Positions 47,930 to 59,580 of a DNA stretch of 64,000 nt are shown piece by piece. This DNA is from Nectonema munidae (taxonomy: Eukaryota; Nematomorpha; Nectonematoida; Nectonematidae): positions 186,001 to 250,000 of the forward strand of contig JAUIRK010000570.1 of assembly GCA_030549495.1 (NCBI GenBank). The letters run 5' to 3'. Position 1 is the stretch's first letter. The number at the start of each line of letters is the position of its first letter. Under the pieces are notes generated by a model. The model worked only from the letters and a program-made list of their open reading frames with translations, was not told the origin of the DNA and did not search any database. Both the position numbers and the translations under genes were made by a program.

Positions 47930-48290
47930 TTGTTGAAATATCATGCTCCTATTATCTCAAAGTGTTACAAATAGAATAAAAATGTGTTTAGTAAGTTGTT
48001 TCCTCAGTTCATAAATGTTTAATGATAGCTCAAGACGTTTATGTATTGGTAATAATGTCATATACATCATAATGTTTGTATGCAATGTACACTACAATTA
48101 AAACATGAAAACGGAAGTATATTTACACAAATAACTTGTTTATTATATTGTTAGCTTTAACACTAGAATTAACATTAACTTTATTTCATTTTTTTTAATT
48201 TTCACTAGAGTTAACATTGACTTTATTTCATGTTTGTGTTGTTTTGATTTAAATTAAAAACCTGTTTGTTTCCACGTTTTTGTATTTTCC
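47930..48290. other. 5' flank of element X
   Basis: Contains a near-direct repeat (CACTAGAATTAACATTAACT at 48161 and CACTAGAGTTAACATTGACT at 48204) and an acceptor-like TTTTCCTTGACAG directly before the X reading frame, so X may have had an upstream exon here. X's terminal repeats were not found. Confidence 0.4.
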
Positions 48291-49745
48291 TTGACAGGAG
48301 TAATGGCTCGTTTTACAAGAACTCAAACTGAATTGTATCTACTTGGTGAGCCTGTGTTGAAGTTGAATGAAGCACGATTGCCTTCTAAACAAGAGGTGTT
48401 ATGTCTGTTTCTTCACTTGCACTTAATTGAAGGGCAAAAAGTTAAATCAGCTGCTGCAAATGTTATTTCTCAGATTATTGATATTTGGAATAAAGCTCGC
48501 ATTCCCATAAGTCGGAAAGACAATTGCGTTAAAAAGTTAGAAAAATTACATACATGTTGGGCACGATTGAAAAAAAAGTCGAAAAACTAAAACCAAGCAA
48601 CAGAAAGAAATTGAATTTGTCAAAGATATGAAGAATCTATTTGACGTTGCTCACGCAGATGCCTTAAAATTAATAAAAATAAAAGAAGATCTAGATTTTC
48701 TTTTAGCTCAAAGAGCACCGGGTCGACACGGTTACATTGGATCTGTAGACCAAAATTTAGTTAAATTAGAAAAACGTCGTGCTCAACGAGAAAGTGCTGC
48801 TGAACAGAAAAAACGTAATGCTGAATTTGAAAAAAAAGATTGCAGAGTTGTACCGCTTTATCTAGCAGTGATGACGAAAGCAATGAAATTTTTTTATCTC
48901 AACCTGCAGAAAAAGTATCAAATTCAACAAAAAAAGAAAAACTTTCTGATTTCTTTCATCCAAAAAGTCTCGTGGGAAAATTAACATTATTACTCCTTCA
49001 CTTGCAGCAGCACTGGACCGTACAAAAACTACTGATCGTAAAGCAATCTATATTATTGCAACTACAGCTCAAAGTCTAAGACATAATATCTCAAATCTTG
49101 CCCTCGCAGCACAAAAAAAGACGTAGAGAGCAGCATAGAAAAAAAAGAACAAATGCTCTAAGAGCAAAATTTGAGACAAATCAACCTCTTGTTGTTCACT
49201 GGGATAGTAAACTTATGGCTGACATGACACGTAATAATCATGTTGATCTTTTACCTATACTAATTTCTGGTGATGGAGTATCCCAGTTATTGAAAGTGCC
49301 TACAACCAGTGGCACTAGAGAAGATCAAGCACGCGTTGTAGTTGAAACTTTAAAAGAATGGAGAGTAGATGGAAATGTTGTTGGTCTTTCTTTTGACACT
49401 ACTCAAACACAGCTTTGCATTCAGGTGCATGTGTTATCATTCAACAAAAATTGAACAAATACTTGTTCCATTTTGCATGTAGACGCCATATTATAGAGCT
49501 AATTACAACAGCAGCATTCACTACACTTTTTGGTAAATCAAGTGCTCCTGAAGTACTACTCTTCAAACGATTCAAGCAAGAATGGAAAGATATTAATCAC
49601 GCAAGCTACTCAACAGGGCTTGATGAAAGTTTTATAGCTTCGAAAGTTAAAACTTACAAAGATAAGATAATTCATTTTGCAAAAAATTACTTGAAATATA
49701 AACAACGAAGGGATGACTACAAAGAACTATTGGAGCTATCGATTA
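48291..49745 (+). pseudogene. Element X transposase-like gene, N-terminal and central part
   Basis: ATG at 48303 starts MARFTRTQTELYLLGEPVLK, then IIDIWNKARIPISRKDNCV, DLDFLLAQRAPGRHGYIGSV, SLAAALDRTKTTDRKAIYII, LVVHWDSKLMADMTRN, PILISGDGVSQLL, VVGLSFDTTQTQ, FACRRHIIELI and VLLFKRFKQEWKDI. This series belongs to a protein family I have seen repeated in arthropod and cnidarian genomes but cannot name. FDTT is a likely first catalytic Asp, and CRRH resembles the Cys-His pair of hAT-type RNase H folds. At least four frameshifts lie along it (about 48580, 48840, 49000-49120 and 49420). It is interrupted at 49745 by element Y and resumes at 52137. Confidence 0.8.
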
Positions 49746-52136
49746 CACTGGTCAACAACAAATTTGTTGTCTGCATTTTTTAAGCTGATTTAGGACGAGT
49801 CTGATGCGCTGAATCCAAAACTCACATTAGTTTTGTTCAATCAGGTCAAGTTTTTGAGATATGGCCACATGTCGTTTTTTACATTTTTGTTCACATGTAC
49901 GCATGTGTGGAACATTTTAGAAGAAGTTGGTGGGGGTAAAATGTCATGTCAAATAATTGTTTTGATTGGAAATAATTATTTTAATGACAAGAAGTATTCA
50001 GGTAAAAAGTTGTATTTCTTGAAATAACGAACTCTGAAGAATGTACAATACCTACATGCGCCAATTTATGACTAATTTGTAACTATTTTTGTTTTGTGGA
50101 TGAATGATATGGCTTCGACCAGAAGATCGTGCAGAAATAAGCCCGATGTGTTTTGCTACATATGTGGAGAATACACCATTGCTCCTAATAGGAAGCCAAT
50201 CACAAGTTACATAAGGCAGGCTTACCATGCTTATTTTGGTATTAAACTTGGTGACCAGGATAAAGCTTGGGCGCCACACATGGTGTGCAAAGCATGCACC
50301 GAAACTTTGCGTGGGTGGACCAACGGCAAGAGGAGTCTGAAGTTTGGAATTCCTATGGTTTGGAGGGAGCCGACAAACCATGTCACTGACTGCTACTTCT
50401 GCGCTGTTGATGTGTCTGGAATCAACAGAAAGAACGGGCGCAGCCTCAAGTATCCTGATCTTCAATCAGCACGTCGTCCTGTAGCTCATTGTGATGCAAT
50501 TCCAGTGCCTATCTTCGGCGAACTTCCTGATATTAGTGACGAAGATGCCTCCAGTGTTGAAGGACATGAAGAAGAAGAAGTGGTTCTTGAAGATGATGTT
50601 CCACATCCATTTTTCCAAAAGGAATTGAATGATCTAGTTCGCGACCTCAGCTTGTCAAAGGACTGTGCCGAACTGTTGGCATCCAGATTGAAGGAAAAAA
50701 ACTTCCTCTGACAGTGCTCGCATCAGCTTCTTCCGCAACAGGCATCAAGAGTACCTCCGTTTTTTCTCTGAAGAGAAGGACTTGGTGTACTGTGCTGATA
50801 TTGCGCAGCTTCTGCTCAAGCTTGGAGTGCCACAGTACGAACCCAAAGATTGGAGACTGTTCATTGACAGCAGCAAGCGATCACTGAAATATGTTCTGCT
50901 ACACAACGGCAACCAGTTTGCCTCTGTATCCATCGCTCACTCGACTACACTGAAGGAGAAGTACGAAGCGGTGAAGTATGTGCTGGAGAAAATTGGTTAT
51001 GATCAGCATAAGTGGTTTATTTGTGTTGACCTGAAGATGGTGAACTTTTTGTTGGGACAACAGTCTGGCTTCACCAAGTACCCATATTTTCTGTGCATGT
51101 GGGATAGTAGGGACCGTGCTCAGCATTACACGAAGAAGGACTGGCCTGTGCGGGAGGAATTGGTGCCATGCAAAGAAAGGAACGTCATCAACGACCCTCT
51201 GGTGGACAGAGACAGAATACTCTTCCCACCGCTGACCATCAAACTCGGCTTAATCAAGCAGTTCACCAAGGCTCTGGACAAAGATGGTGACTGCTTCACT
51301 TACTTGTGCCAGGCTTTTCCAGGATTGGCCATGGGGGAAGTTGAAAGCTGGCATCTTTGATAGTGCTCAGATCCGCCAGCTTATCAGAGATTCAGAGTTC
51401 AAAAATTCAATGAACGAAGTGGAACTGGAAGGGTGGAAGACATTTGTTTTGGTAGTGAAGAACTTTCTTGGCAACAATAAGCCCAGAAACTACGCAGAAC
51501 TTGTCAACAACATGCTGACTGCTTTCAGAAACCTGGGCTGCAACATGAGCATCAAGATGCACTACCTATTTTCACATATGAACCGGTTTCCTGAGAACCT
51601 GGGTTCAATGAGTGACGAGCAGGGGGAGAGATTCCATCAGGACATGAAGGAGATGTAGACCAGGTATCAGGGTCGCTGGGACGCAGTCATGATGGCTGAC
51701 TACTTTTGGAATCTGATGAGAGACCTCCCTGCCGCTGAACATTCCAGGAGTTCGAAGAAATGGAAGTTCAAGCCCTCAAGTTTGAACAGTGGTGACGCAA
51801 TATGCAATTTACTTGTACTTACCTTTATCAATGCCCACCATTCAGATGACAGTAATCGATGTTTCTATCATGTAATCAATAAATGTTGTTGGCAAAACAT
51901 TTTTTTTCTTAAAAACATGTTTAGGATGATATGTGTTGACAAAAATCAGCTGATAATGCCACAAAAATGTAATTGATTTTGTCACAAGATCTGATTTTTT
52001 CAAATCAACTTAGCACAAAAACCGGACCTGATAGAGAGGAACGGATGCCATTTCCTGATTCAGCAGTGCCAGAATACCCTAATTCACTTGTAGAAATCTA
52101 GACAACATTCAGAAAGTAAAAAATTGTTGACCAGTG
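49746..52136 (+). mobile_element. Element Y: 2.4-kb transposon with CACTG ends and TTA duplication
   Basis: The left end is CACTGGTCAACAACAAATT; the right end in complement is CACTGGTCAACAATTTTTT, with 13 bp perfect. TTA flanks both sides (49743-49745 and 52137-52139). Removing Y with one TTA joins codons ...ELSI and IFLGGVP of element X in frame, which fixes the boundaries to the base. Ends beginning CACTR with a 3-bp duplication are typical of the CACTA/EnSpm group (CMC superfamily), which is the basis for that assignment. It carries one gene (50100-51976). Confidence 0.93.
50100..51976 (+). pseudogene. Element Y transposase-like protein, lightly broken
   Basis: It starts MNDMASTRRSCRNKPDVFCY. 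The N-terminus has a Cys-rich region (CYICGEY, MVCKACTETLRGW, CYFCAVDVSGINRK) suggesting zinc binding, then an acidic linker, LNDLVRDLSLSKDCAELL, and WRLFIDSSKRSLKYVLLHNG (candidate first Asp). Next come CVDLKMVNFLLGQQSGFTKY (candidate second Asp), FLCMWDSRDR, FPPLTIKLGLIKQF, and FPENLGSMSDEQGERFHQDM (candidate Glu), ending RYQGRWDAVMMADYFWNL. I recall this family as abundant in arthropods and cnidarians; the catalytic assignments are inference from conserved acids. Breaks: one frameshift near 50708, one near 51334 (G run) and an in-frame TAG at 51656-51658. Some 610 codons in total; the C-terminus beyond 51780 is uncertain. Confidence 0.85.
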
Positions 52137-52927
52137 TTATCTTTCTTGGCGGTGTTCCATCTCGTAAATTTCGATTTATGTCTCTAGGTGCAATTCATCA
52201 TGCTAGGTGGATGGCGAAAGTTATTTATGCAATAAAAATTTGGATGTTTCGGAGTCAGTTAAAGTTAACTGAATTTGAAAAGAAAAATCTTGGAGAGTTT
52301 TGTATATTTTCAGTCACCGTGTGCCTCAAAGCATGGTTTTTAGCTCCGATAGCAGCTTCTGCTCCATTGAATGATTTATGCTTGTTAAAAGAGCTGTACA
52401 ACTACAAAAGCATTAATAAAAAAGTATCTGAAGCTACAACTACTAAACTTGGACTTCATCTTTGGTATTTATCAGAACAGTTTGTAGCCTTAGCTTTCTT
52501 TGATACAAATGTTTCATTACAAACAAAGCGCGCAATGGTCAAGTCTTCCTTTTGTAATCAAGGGAAGGACAAACCTTTGAAAAGAATTAAGATTCCTGTT
52601 TCTTCAATACCTTACGTAACAATAGAAGATTTGGTTACTAAAAATAAAATAAAAAATTTTGAAAAGTTTGGCATTGATCAATGTTTTTTGAAAGATGATC
52701 CGCAAATATGGCATGAAAATGATAACTTCCTCAAAGGGCTGAAACTGGTGCCAAGTATTCAAGTCACAAATGACAACGCAGAGCGAGGAGTGGCTCTCGT
52801 TCAGCAGTACAATCGAATACTCACTCAAAATGATGATCAGTTTCAGTTTATTCTTCAAGTGGTTTCTGAACATCGAGTCCAATATCCAGATGAAAAGAAA
52901 TCTACATTCAATTTTACAAAAGTATAA
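52137..52927 (+). pseudogene. Element X transposase-like gene, C-terminal part
   Basis: It continues X after Y: IFLGGVPSRKFRFMSLGAIH, HARWMAKVIYAIKIWMFRSQ, ASAPLNDLCLLKELYNYKS, TTKLGLHLWYLSEQFVALAF, then VTNDNAERGVALVQQYNRIL (likely third catalytic acid, Glu of AER) and FILQVVSEHRVQYPDEKK, stop at 52927. This part is uninterrupted for about 262 codons, so it is better preserved than the N-terminal part. AATAAA at about 53000 could be its polyadenylation signal. The AR-W and AER arrangement is reminiscent of the RW motif and final Glu of hAT-like RNase H folds, but the rest differs from hAT. Confidence 0.82.
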
Positions 52928-53180
52928 TCAGAATAAGCATTTAATACAAAAAATATTTTCTTTTGGTCTTTGAGCTACCAACAAATGTAGTTATTTTTGA
53001 ATAAAATTTTATTTGTGCATTCATTATATACATATAAATCAGTTTCAGCTATAGGAAAAGAGTTTTTCACAAAATTAAAAAAAAAATTAAAAATAAGAAC
53101 CACTCTAATAGGCACTGATAGAAACGTAATTAGAATAAACTATGCGGCTTTCACATTCATTTAAATTCAGTTCTTTGAGG

Positions 53181-53345
53181 TACGAGGGTTGGAAAATAAA
53201 AAGTAAAAATCTTTTATTTGAAATAATTGTCCCACAAAGGAGCAAACTTTTACCATGCGCCCAGACGGCAAGCTCATGCGTTGTGAAAAACCTGTCTGTG
53301 TATAGACCACATCCTGGCGTAACATTGCTTTTTTCAACCGATCTT
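53181..53345. mobile_element. Mariner-like terminus
   Basis: TACGAGGGTTGGAAAATAAA resembles mariner ends (TA then CGAGGGTTG), followed by GCCCAGACGGCAAGCTCATG and GTAGACCACATCCTGG-like untranslated sequence. It lies at the junction between element X and the piggyBac fragment. No transposase seen. Confidence 0.5.
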
Positions 53346-54235
53346 TAGACAATAGATGGTCCAGAAAAATAAGACGAATCTTGTAACCCCGATACATATA
53401 TTTCATATAGTAGTACCTTGAGTCACATATATGATAAAACTTAATACCATATCTTCCAGGTTTATGAGGATCGTATACTTTTACTGGCAACTTGCCCTGA
53501 GCGCCACAAACTGTTCATCAATTGTGACGGCAGAATGAGGAGTCCAAAACTTGGAAAAAACTTTGAAAAAATGATCATGGATATATCGAATTGGAGTGAT
53601 TTTATTTATTTACATCGCAAGTTTCTCTGTTATCAAATCTTATAAAGATTGAAATCTTTGTCCTGAGAGTGGAGTCTAAAATGAGAGTGAACATTTGGCG
53701 TCCAATCGCAGCTCTCAAAAATTGACTTCCGAGGAAGAAAAGAGGTCAGATGTAAAATAAAATTAAAAAAGTAATATTGCAAAATAGGATAACAGGTATT
53801 GAATCTTAAAACTTTGGTAACAATGAATTAAATTCAAGTGTTAGGATGGTTTGACATAAAAAAAATCACACAAAACCAGAAAAATAAACGATATAAAAAC
53901 TTACCTTTAGTTTGATTCAAGTTTAACATTGTCATACTGTATATATATTGAATAATTGAAGGTGTCATGAAAGAATTAAAAATCGTAAAAACATTAGACA
54001 TATTTGTACATGTTCCTTGAGGACCAGAAGGACGACGGGAAATGTTTCTAATATTTATGCTTTCAACTCTTTCTCTGAGAGTAACAGGTGGTGACTAAGA
54101 ATATTTTATTGAATCTGGAGCCTCTAAATTTTCATCAATTTCTTCAGAAATATGAAATAAAAACTACTAGAAGAGGAACATGACTTTTTTGAGTTTGAAG
54201 AAAAATCAGAACTCTCTTAGTAAATAGACATAAGT
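53246..54235 (-). pseudogene. piggyBac transposase N-terminal and central fragment
   Basis: Minus strand from about 54230: a Ser/acidic N-terminus, ESINIRNISRRPSGPQGTC, IFNSFMTPSIIQYIYSMT, a donor CTAAAG-GTAAGT (donor at 53904), then FLRAAIGRQMF, KISIFIRFDNRET, SKFWTPHSAVTIDEQFVALR (first catalytic Asp in TIDEQ) and LPVKVYDPHKPGRYGIKFYH. It ends abruptly near 53246 at mariner-like sequence. Several shifts are present. The C-terminal third lies on the same strand at 47526-47925. Confidence 0.85.
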
Positions 54236-55049
54236 GGGTAATTTAAGATTTCAAGGAAAAAGGGAAGCAGGACTTGAAGAAAACGATAGAAAGACGACGA
54301 AGCAGAAGATTAGATAGATTTGAATGAAGAATAAACGAGCTGGGATAGAAGAAACAGACGGATTGTTCTCGATAAATATTTGTTGAAAAAGAGTATGATA
54401 AATATCTCTTATTTTATCATCGATATCACATAAGCAAGCTATTTTTGAGTGATAACCATCTGGCATTTACGTAGTTCTCATGATAGCAGTTCCGGATAAG
54501 TATACTATAACATCAACATTTCATCCACAGTAAATACGCGTGTACTATATTATAGAACGGAAAAAATGAGAAGCGAATGCCATTTGATCAAACCATGAAT
54601 AGAAAATGTTTGATGTTTATGGAGTTTTCATCAGAAACAGTACATACGAAAAAAGGTATAAATCTGCAGTTTTTTTATAAATTTTTATAAATGGCGTTAA
54701 TTTTTTCGAGCCAATCTGTTTTTAGAAAAAAAGCTGGTGTAAAATGCATAGAGACCGTAAACTATATTATGATATAAGAGTATGTAAAGCGAAGGCTATG
54801 AAAAACGACTTCTCATATCGTACTTTGTTGCTTTGTATTCAATAAAATGATATAATGGTTAGCACGCATTTGATTCATTTCAAAAAGTGGCTCTGCTTTA
54901 CTAGATATTTTTTCTTATAGTTCGAAAATTTTTGCATTTTTATTTTCAATTAGCTCCCTTTTTAATCTAAGAATCATTCGTTATGGTTAATAAATTTTAT
55001 TTTTGAGATGATCGTTAAAAGTGAAAACAGTTATTTACGCCAAAGTCAT
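54236..55049. other. AT-rich, no gene seen
   Basis: The 5' flank of the broken piggyBac; I did not find its TTAA end. Confidence 0.4.
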
Positions 55050-55257
55050 CTTAAACCCCTTGGGGGGGGGGGGGGGGGGGGTAAAAATTTTTCGGGGGTA
55101 ATGGAGGGTTAAGAGAAAAAAAGTTAATAATTCTGAAAACCATGAAAGCATTGTAGCTGGCTTTAGAATGAATTTCAAAATAGTCTTAGTATGTAATGTT
55201 GTAAACTAAACTGTAACAATGTTCAAAAACAATAAATATAAAATATCTTTAGTGTTT
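55050..55257. repeat. Copy of the 19923-20875 repeat, without the LINE
   Basis: A 20-base G run at 55062-55081 replaces ACTGGGGGTAAT of the other copy. Then GGGGGTAATGGAGGGTT, AATAATTCTGAAAACCATGA and AAATATAAAATATCT follow in the same order, continuous where the other copy holds the LINE. Confidence 0.75.
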
Positions 55258-55299
55258 TCATTTAGTTATATATATCTATTCTCATAACCTGTACGGTTG

Positions 55300-55620
55300 A
55301 ACGCGGGTAGACAACTTGCGTGTTATCTCCAACCCGTATATTACGATGATTCTTCTCCAACCTGTATTCTACGATGATTCATATCCAAACTATATACTAC
55401 AATGATTCATCTCCAACCAAATATTCATCTCCACCTTATACTACGATATTCTCTTCAACCTTATAAACGTTTTTTTTTAATAAAAAATAAATAAAAAAAA
55501 AATCACCTTTTCTTTCTTTTTTTTGAAATAAAAAATTATCTTTTGAAGAATAAATATGTATACTACGTTGGTTCATCTCCAACCTGTATACCGCGATAAT
55601 TCATCTCCAACCTATATAAT
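55300..55620. repeat. Short tandem array, about 28-31-bp unit
   Basis: The unit ATGATTCATCTCCAACCTGT plus ATACTACG recurs with variation at least eight times (55320-55450 and 55555-55615), interrupted by an A/T-rich block. Confidence 0.75.
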
Positions 55621-55757
55621 ATATTCTATCAAATAATCAAAATAAAATTCTGTAATCAAAGAATCGAAATATATTCTTTAAAAAATAAAAAAATATCAAA
55701 CTTTCTGTTCATATTTTGCTACCTTATACGATGTTACAAAAGTTATTACCTATACTT

Positions 55758-56579
<822 letters not shown>

Positions 56580-56849
56580 TCTTTATAATACGTTATCCCA
56601 TATTTTTTCTCTCTTTCTCTACTTTCCTATCAGGTTACGTAAAATATCGAAACCAATAAATGCAAGTTGTTAATCTTTTTTCCATCTTCATTCTGTGCAC
56701 ATTCTTATAATTGATTTTTTTCTTCATCTGTGATATTTTCTGACCATAATCTTCGCATGAATTCAATGTTTATCATTTATTGATGAAAGCTTATCTATGC
56801 ATTGATCCATAACTTTTACCAACAATTTGTTGTTGAATAATTTTCTCTA

Positions 56850-58644
56850 TTGTTCTTATTTCGCATGGAATTTTTATCATCATCATCATCACCTCTGACA
56901 ACAAGTTCTTCTGAAGAAAATGAATCATTTTCATCAATTTCAGATTCTGAAGCATCTGATATTTATACAGGTGAGAGTAATCTAGAAGCAGTGGAATTAG
57001 AAGAAGTATTTGACGCGGAAGATATTTCTCTTAAAGCTCCAGATGGAACACAGTTCTTCTGGGAGCCTCAACAATCTTCAAGAGGTAGATCTCAAGCTAG
57101 AAACTGTAGAGATATCTCTTCACGGTCCATATGGACCTTCTGATGATGCAAAAAACTTGAAGGAAATTGATAAAATTTTTGATTTGTTTTTTGACCCTCC
57201 TTTGGTTTCTCATATATACGAGATGACTCACAAAAAAGCAGATGATAATTATAAGTAAGTTTATTTTTCTATAAATCTTTATGTGAGATATAAGAAACTC
57301 TACGATTCTAGGAAAGAGTCCCCTAAGTGGTTGGATTTGAAAGCGTGTCATGGAAAGTTTGTTATAAGCGATTTGCTTGCCTATTTTGCTTGTCTAATTT
57401 TTTTGGGACAATCAAAAGACCAAAGAATTGCGACTAAAGCCCTTTTTTCCAATGATGGAGATCCTTTCTTACGTGCTGCACTCGGCAGAAGGATGTTCCA
57501 ATTCATCAAAATTTTTATACGCTTTGACGATGCCGCCACTAGAGAGCCTTCAGACAAACTAGCAGCCATTAGGCGTATTCATAATAATTTTTTTGAAAAA
57601 TGCCATAAATTTTGGACACCACTTGATGCTGTAACCATAGACGATCAATTAGTGAAATTTCGTGGCGGGTGTTCTCTAAAAGTGTACGACCCTAAAAAGC
57701 CGGGCCATTATGGCTTAAAGTTCTACCATCTTAATGATTCTAACACATTTTATGTTATGAAGCCCGAAATTTATGTTTCAGGATTAATTGATCGGGAATA
57801 TTTTTCAAGTCTAGAAATCTGTAAGCGTCTAGTAGAAAGTAGCAATCTCCCATCAGGGTGTGGTATTTATCTTGACAGATTTTTTACATCTCATGCTTTA
57901 GCGGAGTGGGCTCTTTCCAAAAATTTGACAATTTGTGGGACAGTAAATCCTATACGTAGATTTGTTCCGTATATTTTAAAACCTAAATTTTTACGCACGT
58001 TAAATTTAAGTGAAACTGAGAGCAAAATTGTATATTCCAATATTTCATCACTTTGTGTTTATATACCTGAAAAGCATGCTAGAAAGAATTTTAAAGCAGT
58101 TTATGTCTTATCTACGCAGCATAGTAGAAGTGTTACTATCACATCAAATAAAAGAAAACCCGAAAGCCTAATTTCCTATAATAAATACAAAAGTGGGGTG
58201 GATTGTTTTAATCGAATGGCCAGAGATTTTACTAGTTATAAGACAAGTAGGCGATGGACAGTTGCCGCATTTTCTAATTATTTAGATATAGCTGCCTACA
58301 ACACATGGATTATCTACAAGCACAACTGCCCTAACGATGCGTTGCCCATTCGCCATGGAGGGAGAAAATTTTTTTTTTAAATTTTATCAAAAAATTTAGG
58401 TTATAATTATATGAGAACTAGAGCTAACACAAGTCAGATTTCAAGACCCATCAAAAACCTTCTTTTTTACTATGGTTTTTCTCCGCAAATTGACACGGCG
58501 GAAAGTAGTTCGGGCAGGGGATACTGTTCAATTCAAGAATGCAGACCTAGAACACGAGGCACAAGGAGGTGTTCAAATTGTAAAAAATTTATGTGCAAAA
58601 AACACACCTTATCTATTTGTTCTTTTTGCCATTCTAATTTGTGA
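56850..58644 (+). pseudogene. piggyBac (PGBD4-like) transposase with a 57-bp intron
   Basis: The N-terminus is Ser- and acid-rich (MEFLSSSSSPLTTSSSEENE). A frameshift near 57115 leads into GPYGPSDDAKNLKEIDKIFD. A 57-bp intron (57255-57311, GTAAGT to GATTCTAG) removes a TAA and rejoins the frame in phase 2. The catalytic core follows: FLRAALGRRMF, AVTIDDQLVKFRGG (Asp 1), KVYDPKKPGHYGLKFYHL, GIYLDRFFTS (Asp 2), YKSGVDCFNRM (Asp 3 in GVD; the second Asp often seen as GVDxxD is Asn here). The C-terminal Cys/His finger is CSIQECRPRTRGTRRCSNCK then KFMCKKHTLSICSFCH. An in-frame TAA in a T9 run at 58378 separates core and finger. About 580 codons, two coding breaks. Confidence 0.9.
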
Positions 58645-58778
58645 TTTTGCTAATTTTTTATCATGTTCAACATATAATTATAATGCTTTATTTTTTTTGT
58701 ATAACCCTTGATATTTTATGAAATAAATTTCAAATTGTTTATAAATAGGTTTTTTGATATTTTGAATTTTTTATGTTC

Positions 58779-59033
58779 AATTAAAATAAAATTCAAAAAG
58801 TAATATAATTTATTGGGCACAGGATTTAAAACGGTGAATTTTCGCCGACAGTCGGCTTTATCAAACCACAATACTAATGAGTAGGGTAGAAGTTGAAAAC
58901 TGGAAGGATTAGCGAAGAAGAGTTCTTCTACTCATTAGTATAGTGGTTTGATAAAGCCGACTGTCGGCGAAAATTCACCGTTTTAAATCCTGTGCCCAAT
59001 AAATTATATTACTTTTTGAATTTTATTTTAATT
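58779..59033. repeat. Near-perfect palindrome: 106-bp arms, 43-bp spacer
   Basis: Left arm 58779-58884 (includes CAGGATTTAAAACGGTGAAT and CGCCGACAGTCGGC) and right arm 58928-59033 are complementary with about one mismatch. The spacer is 58885-58927. It lies between the piggyBac stop codon and its TTAA end. The arms are unrelated to those at 55758-56049. Confidence 0.95.
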
Positions 59034-59580
59034 TTCCTTTAATTTATGGGTCAACTTCAGCATCAGATTTACATTTTATGTTCAAGTTTAGGCGCTTTAT
59101 TTTCAAAATTATTGCTTTATAAGATCTAAAATTTACTTATTCTATAACATTTTTTCAGTTCTAAAATTTTTTAGCTACAAAAAACAGCCAAAAAGTTTTT
59201 TTAGATAAATATGTTAAGTTTTTTTTGCTAAAGATGGCGTTAAAAAAATTTTTTTAATTTTTTTTTTATGAAATTTAGAAGATAACCTAATAATTATATT
59301 CTACAGATTTCATAAAAAATAAAAAAAGCATAAAAAATTTCTTTCATGTTTTTTTAAAACTCAATTTTCGAAAATTTTCTCTTAAGGTCATGAAAACCGC
59401 AAAAAATTAGAGTCTGTAAAGAACAGTATATTTTTGATATTGACACCAATTTATACTCCAGAGAATAACGTAAATTTACATACTATTTTTTTGATATGTT
59501 ATATATTAAATATTATATCAAAAACGGCATTGAAAATGCTGAATGGAGTAAAAAGCCCGTGTGTGTCCTGCGAAGGTTAA

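Larger units (their letters stand above)
56850..59576 (+). mobile_element. piggyBac element, 3' end at TTAA
   Basis: The right end in complement reads TTAACCTTCGCAGGACACAC, then ACGGGC, a piggyBac-like terminus with TTAA at 59577-59580. The left end was not found; the start given is that of the coding region. The 3' non-coding part contains the long palindrome at 58779-59033 and AT-rich sequence with no other features. Confidence 0.75.

Noticed and set aside
50052-51126. Minus-strand open frames across element Y
   Set aside because: Shadows of the well-supported plus-strand protein.
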